A stretch of 9,755 bases of DNA, from the NCBI GenBank assembly GCA_964530215.1, contig CAZHAJ010000068.1, forward strand, positions 1 through 9,755. The letters run 5' to 3'. This DNA is from JAAXTT01 sp964530215. Lineage in GTDB: Bacteria; Bacillota; Desulfotomaculia; Desulfotomaculales; Desulfocucumaceae. A program made the translations under genes and the position numbers. The first letter of the stretch is position 1, and every line of letters starts with the position of its first letter. Below, in pieces: positions 1 through 5,631 of the stretch. Below the pieces are notes generated by a model. It saw only the letters and a program-made list of their open reading frames with translations. It was not told where the DNA came from and searched no databases.

Positions 1-491
1 AACTGTTTGAGATGCAGGATATGGTGAGACAATGCCTGAAAGACGTGAGAAAGATCATTTTCGATCTTAGACCCATGGTTCTTGATGACCTAGGCTTGGT
101 TCCCGCAGTGAAACGCTACATAGAGGAATTCAAAGAAAACTGCTCCACCGAAGTTGAGCTGTTGGTAATCGGTGAATCAAAAAGATTGCCTACTGCTATA
201 GAAGTAGCTGTTTTTAGAGTTATACAAGAATCCCTAAACAATATCCGGAAACATGCAAAAGCCCAAAATGCCATGATCAAGATTGAAGTTACCGAGAATA
301 GAATCAATGTAGTGATAAAAGACGATGGCGTAGGCTTTAATTTTGAACACACAATAAACAACAGAGAACGTGAAGACTTCGGATTATTAGGTATGCGGGA
401 AAGAATACAAATCTTGGACGGAAGTATTAACTTTAACACTTCCCCGGGACTAGGCACAACAATAACTATTTCATTAAAATACCGGGATTGA
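1..491 (+). CDS. DegS-like sensor histidine kinase, C-terminal part (5' end outside window)
   Basis: Partial gene; the reading frame is open from the first full codon (position 3), so the Met at 12 is internal, not the start. The visible protein begins in the second helix of a HisKA_3 dimerisation domain (key run FDLRPMVLDDLGL, about residues 17-29 counted from the Met at 12) and continues into a HATPase_c domain: N box ESLNNIRKHA (73-82), G1 box DDGVGF (104-109), G2 box GLLGMRER (124-131) and GLGTT (146-150). These are hallmarks of the NarX/DegS/LiaS kinase family, which phosphorylates NarL-type regulators. The phospho-accepting His and any sensory domain lie upstream and cannot be seen, so whether it is cytosolic (DegS-type) or membrane-bound is unknown. 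The response regulator follows after 26 bases, so they form a pair. Confidence 0.93.
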   Translation, partial: LFEMQDMVRQCLKDVRKIIFDLRPMVLDDLGLVPAVKRYIEEFKENCSTEVELLVIGESKRLPTAIEVAVFRVIQESLNNIRKHAKAQNAMIKIEVTENRINVVIKDDGVGFNFEHTINNREREDFGLLGMRERIQILDGSINFNTSPGLGTTITISLKYRD

Positions 492-517
492 TTTTTTTCC
501 GATAAAGAGGTGGAGAA

Positions 518-1180
518 ATGACTCAGGCGGGTAATCAGATAAAAATAATTATTGCAGATGATCATATGCTTGTACGGGAAGGTATTATTAAAATACTTTC
601 TCTAGAAGAGGACATCACTGTTATTGGTGAAGCAAAAGACGGGAAACAGGCAGTTGAGCTGGCAATGGAAAAGGATTTTGATGTTGCTTTGTTAGATGTT
701 AATATGCCATACTTTGACGGTATTCAGGCGTGTAAAAGAATCAAAGAATTAAAACCTCAGGTGGGAGTGATCGCCCTAACAATTCACGAGCAGTCCGAAT
801 ATTTAATAGAATTCATAAAGGCAGGAGCTACAGCTTATCTTCTGAAAGATGTCAGCTCAGGCCAACTGGTGGAAACTATCAGAGGTGTTTATCAAGGACA
901 ATCCTTTATACCTAATCGTCTGGTCTCAACAATATTTGAAGAAATAAATCGGCTCTCGTGTAAAAAATGTGATCCAAATATTAATGAGCTTACCCCCAGA
1001 GAAATTGAGGTTCTTCAATTAGTTGCCCAAGGTGAAGGCAATAAAAAAATTGCAGAGAAATTATTTATCAGTGAAAAAACTGTGAAGAATCATTTGTACC
1101 ACATATTTCAAAAATTAGATGTTGAAGATCGAACCCAAGCTGCACTTTATGCAATTAAAAATAATCTCACAGATATCTGA
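518..1180 (+). CDS. NarL/DegU-family response regulator, partner of the upstream kinase
   Basis: A 220-residue DNA-binding response regulator of usual family length. The N-terminal receiver domain has the acidic pair D14/D15, phospho-acceptor D60 (in ALLDVNMP), the switch Thr T88 and Lys K110, so it should be fully phosphorylatable. The C-terminal LuxR-type helix-turn-helix runs from about 156 to 216, with LTPREIEVL at 158-166 and a recognition-helix region ISEKTVKNHL near 194-203. A linker with two Cys (CKKC, 148-151) joins them. The start is supported by GAGGTGGAG at 507-515. It is co-transcribed with the kinase gene and ends at a strong terminator. It lies just upstream of the flp promoter in the same direction, making it a plausible regulator of the Tad genes; that target is inferred from position only. 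Resemblance to DegU is at family level, and orthology is not claimed. Confidence 0.95.
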   Translation: MTQAGNQIKIIIADDHMLVREGIIKILSLEEDITVIGEAKDGKQAVELAMEKDFDVALLDVNMPYFDGIQACKRIKELKPQVGVIALTIHEQSEYLIEFIKAGATAYLLKDVSSGQLVETIRGVYQGQSFIPNRLVSTIFEEINRLSCKKCDPNINELTPREIEVLQLVAQGEGNKKIAEKLFISEKTVKNHLYHIFQKLDVEDRTQAALYAIKNNLTDI

Positions 1181-1185
1181 CCTGA

Positions 1186-1201
1186 TAACTTAATTAAGTT
1201 A
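1186..1201. repeat. 16-bp perfect palindrome after the response regulator gene
   Basis: TAACTTAATTAAGTTA is its own reverse complement and starts five bases after the regulator's stop codon. It is AT-only apart from the symmetric C/G pair. It could be an operator-like site, or part of the 3' UTR. It shares ACTTA/TAAGT half-sites with the palindrome at 1343-1363. Confidence 0.6.
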
Positions 1202-1255
1202 CTTTGCCTAGAGTTTTTAACTTATAAGCAATGAAGCTTACTTTACATTACCTCT

Positions 1256-1307
1256 AGAGATTAACCCCTAAAAGACTTGCTAAGTCTTTTAGGGGTTAAT
1301 CTCTTTT
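1256..1307 (+). terminator. Strong rho-independent terminator of the two-component operon
   Basis: Arms 1256-1278 and 1282-1304 pair perfectly over 23 bp around a 3-base loop (GCT). The stem includes a CCCC/GGGG block. The right arm runs into TTTT (1304-1307) and then GCATT. There is no T-run on the opposite side, so it should act on + strand transcripts only. It separates the kinase/regulator transcript from the Tad operon, which starts from a promoter downstream of it. Confidence 0.9.
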
Positions 1308-1313
1308 GCATTA

Positions 1314-1327
1314 GGGACTATAGTCCC
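1314..1327. repeat. 14-bp perfect palindrome upstream of the flp promoter
   Basis: GGGACTATAGTCCC is a perfect palindrome. Flanking ATTA (1310-1313) and TAAT (1330-1333) extend the symmetry, with a two-base AC bulge at 1328-1329. It lies between the terminator and the predicted promoter, about 40 bases upstream of the -10. It has no T-run, so a terminator role is unlikely; an upstream regulatory site is possible. Confidence 0.6.
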
Positions 1328-1342
1328 ACTAATTATGAGTCC

Positions 1343-1363
1343 ACTTATTTTATTAAAATAAGT
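1343..1363. promoter_or_regulatory. 21-bp AT-rich perfect palindrome, candidate operator of the Tad operon
   Basis: Two 10-base arms, ACTTATTTTA and TAAAATAAGT, mirror each other around the central T at 1353. The palindrome covers the place where a -35 element would lie for the -10 hexamer at 1370-1375. It could serve as a repressor site or as the docking site of an activator making up for the poor -35. What binds it is unknown; the adjacent NarL-type regulator is the obvious candidate by position. Confidence 0.6.
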
Positions 1364-1366
1364 AAT

Positions 1367-1375
1367 TGGTATGAT
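1367..1375 (+). promoter_or_regulatory. Predicted extended -10 promoter of flp and the Tad operon
   Basis: TGGTATGAT contains the extended -10 TG (1367-1368) one base before TATGAT (1370-1375), a five-of-six match to TATAAT. No good -35 (TTGACA) is seen at 16-18 bases; that position is filled by the AT-rich palindrome. Transcription would start near 1382, giving a leader of about 50 bases before flp. I looked for a sigma-54 GG/GC element here and did not find one. Confidence 0.55.
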
Positions 1376-1432
1376 GTAAATATTTATCCGATAACTTAAA
1401 ATAAAGCAAAACCTTATGAGGGGGGTCTAGTT

Positions 1433-1618
1433 ATGGATATCTTAAAAAACCTTTGGAAAGATGAAAGTGGTCAGGGAATGGCAGAGTATGGGTTAATTCT
1501 CGCTTTGGTAGCAGTGGTATGTATTGTGGCATTCCAGACCTTAGGAAAAGGGGTTAACGACAAAATCGGTGAGGTAAACGCAGAGCTGGGACCAGCTGGA
1601 GCAGATCCTGTGGAATAA
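1433..1618 (+). CDS. flp: Flp-type major pilin precursor (Tad pilus)
   Basis: A 61-residue class IVb/Flp prepilin. The 13-residue leader ends in DESG. Cleavage by the prepilin peptidase is expected between G13 and Q14, giving a mature pilin of 48 residues. Mature residues +5 and +6 are E18 and Y19, the Glu-Tyr pair typical of Flp pilins, followed by a hydrophobic segment at about 20-36 that forms the filament core and carries one Cys (C30). The C-terminal tail is short and acidic (ends GADPVE). The start follows a G-rich ribosome site, GAGGGGGG at 1418-1425, seven bases before ATG, consistent with high expression. It is the only flp copy in the window and the first gene after the predicted promoter, separated from the rest by a strong hairpin. 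Confidence 0.96.
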   Translation: MDILKNLWKDESGQGMAEYGLILALVAVVCIVAFQTLGKGVNDKIGEVNAELGPAGADPVE

Positions 1619-1667
1619 CAAAGTCCACTAACTTCCTTATTCTTCTATACCGAAACCAAATAATACA

Positions 1668-1708
1668 ACTGAATATGCCCTACTTATCCCAAGTAGGGCA
1701 TATTCAGT
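1668..1708 (+). promoter_or_regulatory. Perfect 18-bp stem-loop between flp and tadV, without U-tract
   Basis: Arms 1668-1685 and 1691-1708 are exact reverse complements around the loop ATCCC. The stem is followed by AAAAGGAAG, the ribosome site of the next gene, not by a T-run, so a standard terminator is unlikely on either strand. Placed directly after the pilin gene, it could protect the flp mRNA 3' end or act as a processing or partial termination point, letting pilin be made in excess of the machine. This role is inferred. Confidence 0.75.
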
Positions 1709-1723
1709 AAAAGGAAGTATTTC

Positions 1724-2260
1724 ATGTTTAAGATTGAAATCAGTCATTATTTGCTTTTTCTGTTGATTTTAGTATGTATATATACAGATCTTAAAAGCAG
1801 GCGGATATATAACCTTGTTTTAGTACCATTCCTGATTATGGGGTTATTTGCTGCTTTTCTAACCGAAAGTTGGCCCGGAATGATTGACGGCTTGAAGGGT
1901 TTTGCTATCGGTCTGCTTATTTTATTGATTCCCTTTTTAAAAGGTGGCTTAGGAGGCGGCGACGTTAAGCTACTTGCAGTGATCGGTTCGATAATGGGCT
2001 CATCCTTTGTGATCAATACCTTTGTTTTCGGCGCACTAGCAGGAGGCATAATGGCCATAGTTCAGTTGGTTCTACACCGCCGTCTATTCTCAACACTAAA
2101 AAGTTTATTCTGGAAAACCATCGGCAAAATAATGGGTTACAGTTCATATATAACCCAAAGCACCGAAACAGAGGCAAAACCGCTTTTTCTTCCCTACAGT
2201 CTGGCCATCGGCTCCGGAGCAGCCACCTCCTATCTCTTAGTTACAGGATTTTTGGGGTGA
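1724..2260 (+). CDS. tadV: Prepilin peptidase of the Tad system (TadV/CpaA, family A24)
   Basis: A 178-residue integral membrane aspartic protease that would remove the leader of Flp and probably TadE at the cytoplasmic face. The two catalytic Asp are D22 (in YTDLKSRRIYN, after the first membrane segment at about 7-21) and D80 (in the GGGDVKLL motif, 77-84). Further hydrophobic segments lie at about 31-46, 57-72, 83-117 (probably two) and near the C-terminus (156-176). It lacks the N-terminal methyltransferase domain of PilD/GspO enzymes, as is usual for TadV/CpaA. The polar stretch at about 119-150 is a variable loop. The ribosome site AAAAGGAAG (1709-1717) abuts the preceding hairpin. The TGA stop is embedded in the ribosome site of the next gene, indicating tight coupling. 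Confidence 0.94.
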   Translation: MFKIEISHYLLFLLILVCIYTDLKSRRIYNLVLVPFLIMGLFAAFLTESWPGMIDGLKGFAIGLLILLIPFLKGGLGGGDVKLLAVIGSIMGSSFVINTFVFGALAGGIMAIVQLVLHRRLFSTLKSLFWKTIGKIMGYSSYITQSTETEAKPLFLPYSLAIGSGAATSYLLVTGFLG

Positions 2261-2266
2261 TCGTTT

Positions 2267-2665
2267 ATGGTTATTTTAGATCTTAAAAAGAATCAGAAGG
2301 GACAATCACTGGTGGAGCTTGCTTTAATACTCCCCATATTGCTTATCCTGTTTATGGGTATAGTCGAGTTTGGCAGAATATTTCATAACTATCTGATTAT
2401 AACCAATGCTTCCCGGGAAGGTGCGAGATTTGCCATTGTAGGTAAAAGCGATATAGAGATTAGCAACAGGGTACTTTCAGTTTCACCTTCATTAAATAAT
2501 GCAAATCTTGGTACAAGTATAATCCCGGCAGAAGGGGAAAGGAAAACGGGGACTTTGACAACTGTAGAGGTAAACTATAGTTTACCCCTTATCTTCCCTC
2601 TTTTTGATGTTTTTGCACCCAATCCATTGCCTTTAACATCTAAAACTACTATGCAGATTGAATAA
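2267..2665 (+). CDS. tadE: TadE-like minor pseudopilin
   Basis: A 132-residue TadE family protein. The N-terminus KKNQKG|QSLVELALILP fits a class III prepilin cleavage site after G12, with Glu at +5 (E17) starting a hydrophobic segment to about 33. It is therefore probably processed by the neighbouring TadV. The conserved TadE signature follows: GIVEFGRIFHNY (31-42) and TNASREGARFAIVG (46-59). The C-terminal part looks like a beta-rich extracytoplasmic domain. TadE proteins are minor pilus parts needed for assembly in other Tad systems; the precise role here is inferred. The start ATG uses GGGGTGATC (2254-2262), which overlaps the tadV stop codon. Confidence 0.92.
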   Translation: MVILDLKKNQKGQSLVELALILPILLILFMGIVEFGRIFHNYLIITNASREGARFAIVGKSDIEISNRVLSVSPSLNNANLGTSIIPAEGERKTGTLTTVEVNYSLPLIFPLFDVFAPNPLPLTSKTTMQIE

Positions 2666-2680
2666 AAAAAGGGTGATATC

Positions 2681-3595
2681 GTGAAAAAATTATTTGAGAC
2701 ACTCTTAAATAACGAACGGGGCTTTGCTCTTGTTATTGTCAGTATAGGAATGGTCTCTCTTTTAGGGATGATGGCACTTGTATCTGATTTCGGTCGTATT
2801 GCACTAACCAGACAACGACTGGTTAATGCAGTGGATAGCGGAGCTTTAGCAGGTTCGTTGGAATTTAGCCGACATCAGGACCCGTTAGCGGGAGAAACAT
2901 ACGCATCTCAAAAAGCAATGGAATTGACAGTAATTAATGGTGCTCCCCTTACCGGAGTGTCAGTAAATGTATCTAACGGTCACCTAACTGTTGAAGCAAC
3001 CCAAAAAGTTGAAATGATTTTTTCACGTCTGTTTGATATTCAGAGCAGAAATGTCCGAGCTCGTGCCACTGCAGTAGTGGGTGCCTTGAGTTCTTGCACA
3101 GGTATAGCTCCCCTGTCCATCAGAGAACAGCCTCTAGACTTTGGACAGTTGGCTACTCTCAAATTCGGTTCCCCCGACTCACCGGGAAATTTCGGGGCTC
3201 TAGCCTTAGCAGGCAAAGGAGCCAGTAATTATAAAAATAATTTGATCAATGGTTTTTCCCAAGAAGTACATATCGGTGACGAACTGAACACCGAACCCGG
3301 AAACATGTCCGGACCCACTGACGGTATAGACCAAAGATTAGCCAGGTGTAATGACGGATGCACTTTTGATAACTTTAGGCCTGATTGTCCCCGGATATTG
3401 GTGATTCCAATGTACGACAATGATATTTCTGGAAGAGACCAAATAATTGTAACAGGTTTTGCAGCGTTTTTTGTAGACAGAGCAATAGGCTCCACCGATG
3501 AAATAAAAGGGTATTTTGTTCGTATGGCTTCAGAAGGTAATATAGATACCTCAAAGCCGGCTAATGCCCTGTACGGTGCAAAATTAATCGAATAA
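2681..3595 (+). CDS. tadG: TadG-like Flp pilus assembly protein with cysteine-containing C-terminal domain
   Basis: A 304-residue protein with GTG start, supported by GGGTGAT (2671-2677). The N-terminus is of the TadG-like type: NERGFALVIVSIGMVSLLGM (11-30) is the membrane anchor, followed by ALVSDFGRIALTRQRLVNAVDSGALAGSL (32-60; key residues D36, R39, R44, D52, A55). Unlike TadE, it has no Glu at +5 after G14, so leader cleavage is uncertain. The C-terminal part (about 137-304) is extracytoplasmic, contains a run NTEPGNMSGPTDG (203-215), and has four Cys: C139, C223, C227 and C236. No von Willebrand A domain is obvious, and the protein is shorter than many proteobacterial TadG proteins. It ends with tandem stops TAATAA. 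Function in pilus assembly or tip/envelope anchoring is inferred from family and context. Confidence 0.85.
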   Translation: MKKLFETLLNNERGFALVIVSIGMVSLLGMMALVSDFGRIALTRQRLVNAVDSGALAGSLEFSRHQDPLAGETYASQKAMELTVINGAPLTGVSVNVSNGHLTVEATQKVEMIFSRLFDIQSRNVRARATAVVGALSSCTGIAPLSIREQPLDFGQLATLKFGSPDSPGNFGALALAGKGASNYKNNLINGFSQEVHIGDELNTEPGNMSGPTDGIDQRLARCNDGCTFDNFRPDCPRILVIPMYDNDISGRDQIIVTGFAAFFVDRAIGSTDEIKGYFVRMASEGNIDTSKPANALYGAKLIE

Positions 3596-3602
3596 TAACT
3601 AT

Positions 3603-3610
3603 GGAGATGA
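3603..3610 (+). promoter_or_regulatory. Ribosome binding site that sets the cpaB start at 3616
   Basis: GGAGATGA lies five bases before the ATG at 3616. The in-frame ATG at 3601 overlaps this site and has no Shine-Dalgarno sequence in front of it, so 3616 is preferred. Confidence 0.75.
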
Positions 3611-3615
3611 CAAGT

Positions 3616-4308
3616 ATGAAAAACAAAATTATAATGCTTATTTTTGCAGTTTTTTTTGGATTATCAGCAGCATTTGGCGTTTATTACTATATTCAAAAAC
3701 TGGAGTCCACCTATACGTCGTCTGAAAATTTTGTGTCGGTAGCCGTTGCAAACCAAAAGATATCCTCAAGGCAGGTTATAACCGATCAGATGGTCAGCTA
3801 TATCAAAATACCATCTAATTATGTAAACAGAGATGTGTTGGGGAAACCCCATGACATAGTGGGAAAAATAACCCGCACTGATATATATCCCGGGGAACAA
3901 ATACTTAAAAGCAAATTGATAGAATACGGGGATGTTCAGGAAGGACTTTCAATGATAGTTGAAAATGGACGAAGAGCTATGACTATAGCGGTAAGCGATG
4001 TCACTGGCTTGGCAGGCATGATTAAACCCGGGGACCGTGTTGACATTTTAGGCACAATGAAAGTGGATAACAACGATATTACCTCAACACTTGTTCAGGA
4101 TATTAAGGTGTTGGCTGTGAACAGAGTCCTAAGTCAACAAAAAGAAGCTCAGCCCGTTGGCACAGTCACCCTGTCGGTGAATCCTTTTGAAGCTCAACAT
4201 ATTGCGTTGGGAGCTGAAAAAGGCACTTTACAGCTTCTGCTCCGCACCCCTTCCGATAGTCAAAAAGTGGTGTTGCCTTCTACCGGCTCCGGTGATCTTA
4301 TTAGATAA
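3616..4308 (+). CDS. cpaB: CpaB/RcpC-like pilus assembly protein with SAF domain
   Basis: A 230-residue protein if started at 3616; a longer version from 3601 would add MEMTS but lacks a ribosome site. The N-terminal membrane segment (about 3-25) is followed by an SAF domain (about 38-105: VAVANQKISSRQVITDQMV, then GKITRTDIYPGEQILKSKL) and an RcpC/CpaB C-terminal region with AMTIAVSDVTGLAGMIKPGD (about 121-140) and DRVDILGTM. Most of the protein should face the outside of the membrane. In diderm bacteria CpaB/RcpC works near the secretin; no secretin gene is present here, so in this organism it probably acts on the cell wall side of the machine, which is inference. Spacing to its neighbours is 20 bases on each side. 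Confidence 0.92.
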   Translation: MKNKIIMLIFAVFFGLSAAFGVYYYIQKLESTYTSSENFVSVAVANQKISSRQVITDQMVSYIKIPSNYVNRDVLGKPHDIVGKITRTDIYPGEQILKSKLIEYGDVQEGLSMIVENGRRAMTIAVSDVTGLAGMIKPGDRVDILGTMKVDNNDITSTLVQDIKVLAVNRVLSQQKEAQPVGTVTLSVNPFEAQHIALGAEKGTLQLLLRTPSDSQKVVLPSTGSGDLIR

Positions 4309-4328
4309 ATGTCAGGAGGTATGCTCTA

Positions 4329-5555
4329 ATGAACAAAATACCTGTAATGATTGTTGACGATATTGCAGCTACCAGAGAAGATATAAAACGTCTTCTATAC
4401 TTTGAAGAAGATATCATCGTTGTGGGAGAAGCTCAAGACGGCGATGAAGCTGTAGATATGGTACAAACCGTTAACCCGGAAGTAATCCTCATGGATATTA
4501 ATATGCCACGTATGGATGGAATAAAGGCATCAGAGATTATTACCGAAATAAACCCTAATTTATCCATTGTAATAATTTCTATTCAAAGCGAAAAAGAATA
4601 CCTCAGAAAAGCAATGTCGGCAGGTGCCAGGGATTACCTGGTTAAGCCCTTTAGCGGTGAGGAGCTGGCCCAAACAATACGAAGGGCTGCCGGATTTTCA
4701 AAAAAAAGACACCTTAATCTGGTGGGCGGAAAAAATTCATCCCTTAACATTCGAAAAAAGGGAAAAATTATTTCTTTGTTTTCAACCAAAGGCGGAGTGG
4801 GTAAAACAACTATAGCCTGCAATCTGGCTGTTAGTTTGGCCCAGGATACCGGAACCAAACTAGCCTTAATAGATATCGATCTGCACGGCGGAGATGTTTC
4901 TGTCTTATTAAATATTCCAGCCAAAGGTGGTTTAGATGAAATTGTACAAGAGGAAAACTACTCTGATCCTTCTATGCTGGAAACCTATCTAAATCCACAC
5001 ATGTCCGGGATCAGAGTTCTTACCGCTCCCTCGTCACCTGAAAAAGGAGACTTAATAACAGCAGTCCATACCGAAGAAATTATAAAAGCACTGCAAAGCA
5101 GCTATGATTATGTAGTGATTGATACATCTGCATCGCTTAATGATATAACCCTGAATTGCTTAGAGATATCGGATATGATACTGGTTATTGCAGATCAAGA
5201 TCTTCCCACTTTGCGACACGCAAAAGTTAATCTTGAAGTCTTAGAAAAACTTGGCCTTTCAGAAAAGGCTAAACTAGTTATCAATCGATTCAGAAAAGAT
5301 GCCACTAAGATACAGGAGTTAGAAAAACACATCAGTTGTAACTTATGGCACATGATACCCAACGATATAAATACTGTAACTGCATCAATTAATAAAGGAA
5401 AGCCATTTATATTGTCTAAATCATCGGCGGAAGTAAGTATATCCTTAAATAAAATGGCCTCACTCATCAACAATAGTTGCATAGTAACTGCTGCAAAAAC
5501 AGAAATACCGCAGCAGGAATCATTAATCGGAAAAATACTGGGAAGCATGGGATAA
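4329..5555 (+). CDS. cpaE: CpaE/TadZ-like localisation ATPase: receiver domain fused to a MinD/ParA-type ATPase
   Basis: A 408-residue two-domain protein. Residues 1-120 form a receiver domain with D10/D11, D56 as phospho-acceptor (MDINMP), S84 at the Thr/Ser switch position and K106 (LVKPF). After a basic linker (about 122-145) comes a MinD/ParA-like ATPase: deviant Walker A KGGVGKTT (154-161, signature Lys K154), Walker A' LALIDIDLHGGDV (178-190, D182 and D184), and Walker B YVVIDTSAS (261-269, D265). TadZ/CpaE proteins place the Tad machine, often at a pole. Many have a degenerate receiver; here the key residues are intact, so phosphorylation may modulate it. Its receiver resembles that of the regulator at 518-1180, aligning without gaps over EED-I-V-GEA-DG. 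The start follows AGGAGGT (4314-4320). Confidence 0.93.
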   Translation: MNKIPVMIVDDIAATREDIKRLLYFEEDIIVVGEAQDGDEAVDMVQTVNPEVILMDINMPRMDGIKASEIITEINPNLSIVIISIQSEKEYLRKAMSAGARDYLVKPFSGEELAQTIRRAAGFSKKRHLNLVGGKNSSLNIRKKGKIISLFSTKGGVGKTTIACNLAVSLAQDTGTKLALIDIDLHGGDVSVLLNIPAKGGLDEIVQEENYSDPSMLETYLNPHMSGIRVLTAPSSPEKGDLITAVHTEEIIKALQSSYDYVVIDTSASLNDITLNCLEISDMILVIADQDLPTLRHAKVNLEVLEKLGLSEKAKLVINRFRKDATKIQELEKHISCNLWHMIPNDINTVTASINKGKPFILSKSSAEVSISLNKMASLINNSCIVTAAKTEIPQQESLIGKILGSMG

Positions 5556-5617
5556 CAAATAGGCGATATATTGCTTAGTATTCCCAAAATACTTATGACC
5601 TATATTAGTCTTCCGAC

Positions 5618-5624
5618 AGGAGGT
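5618..5624 (+). promoter_or_regulatory. Ribosome binding site for the TTG start of tadA
   Basis: AGGAGGT, seven bases before TTG at 5632. It supports a non-AUG start. The stop TAA at 5628-5630 and the lack of a nearby in-frame ATG or GTG with such a site make TTG the best choice. Confidence 0.8.
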
Positions 5625-5631
5625 AGTTAAG

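Noticed and set aside
116..565. Long antisense reading frames on the - strand, here and opposite tadV, tadA, tadB and tadC
   Set aside because: They lie opposite well-supported genes with family motifs, lack ribosome sites and show no recognisable protein features.
1256..1363. CRISPR-like or mobile-element ends from the dense inverted repeats
   Set aside because: The repeats differ from each other, have no regular spacing, and no transposase or target-site duplication is present; terminator and operator-like sites explain them better.
1360..1400. Sigma-54 promoter before flp
   Set aside because: TTGG at 1366-1369 has no GC at the required distance, so the -24/-12 pattern fails.
3601..3615. 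Upstream in-frame ATG for cpaB at 3601
   Set aside because: No Shine-Dalgarno sequence precedes it, and it lies at the site that serves ATG 3616.
4321..4329. Two-codon ATG-CTC-TAA mini-ORF overlapping the cpaE start
   Set aside because: Its ATG directly follows AGGAGGT with no spacer, so initiation there is unlikely; probably chance.
5556..5631. Possible hairpin or internal promoter in the cpaE-tadA gap
   Set aside because: Only a 6-bp stem (5577-5582 with 5588-5593) and no convincing -35/-10 pair or T-run; too weak to call.
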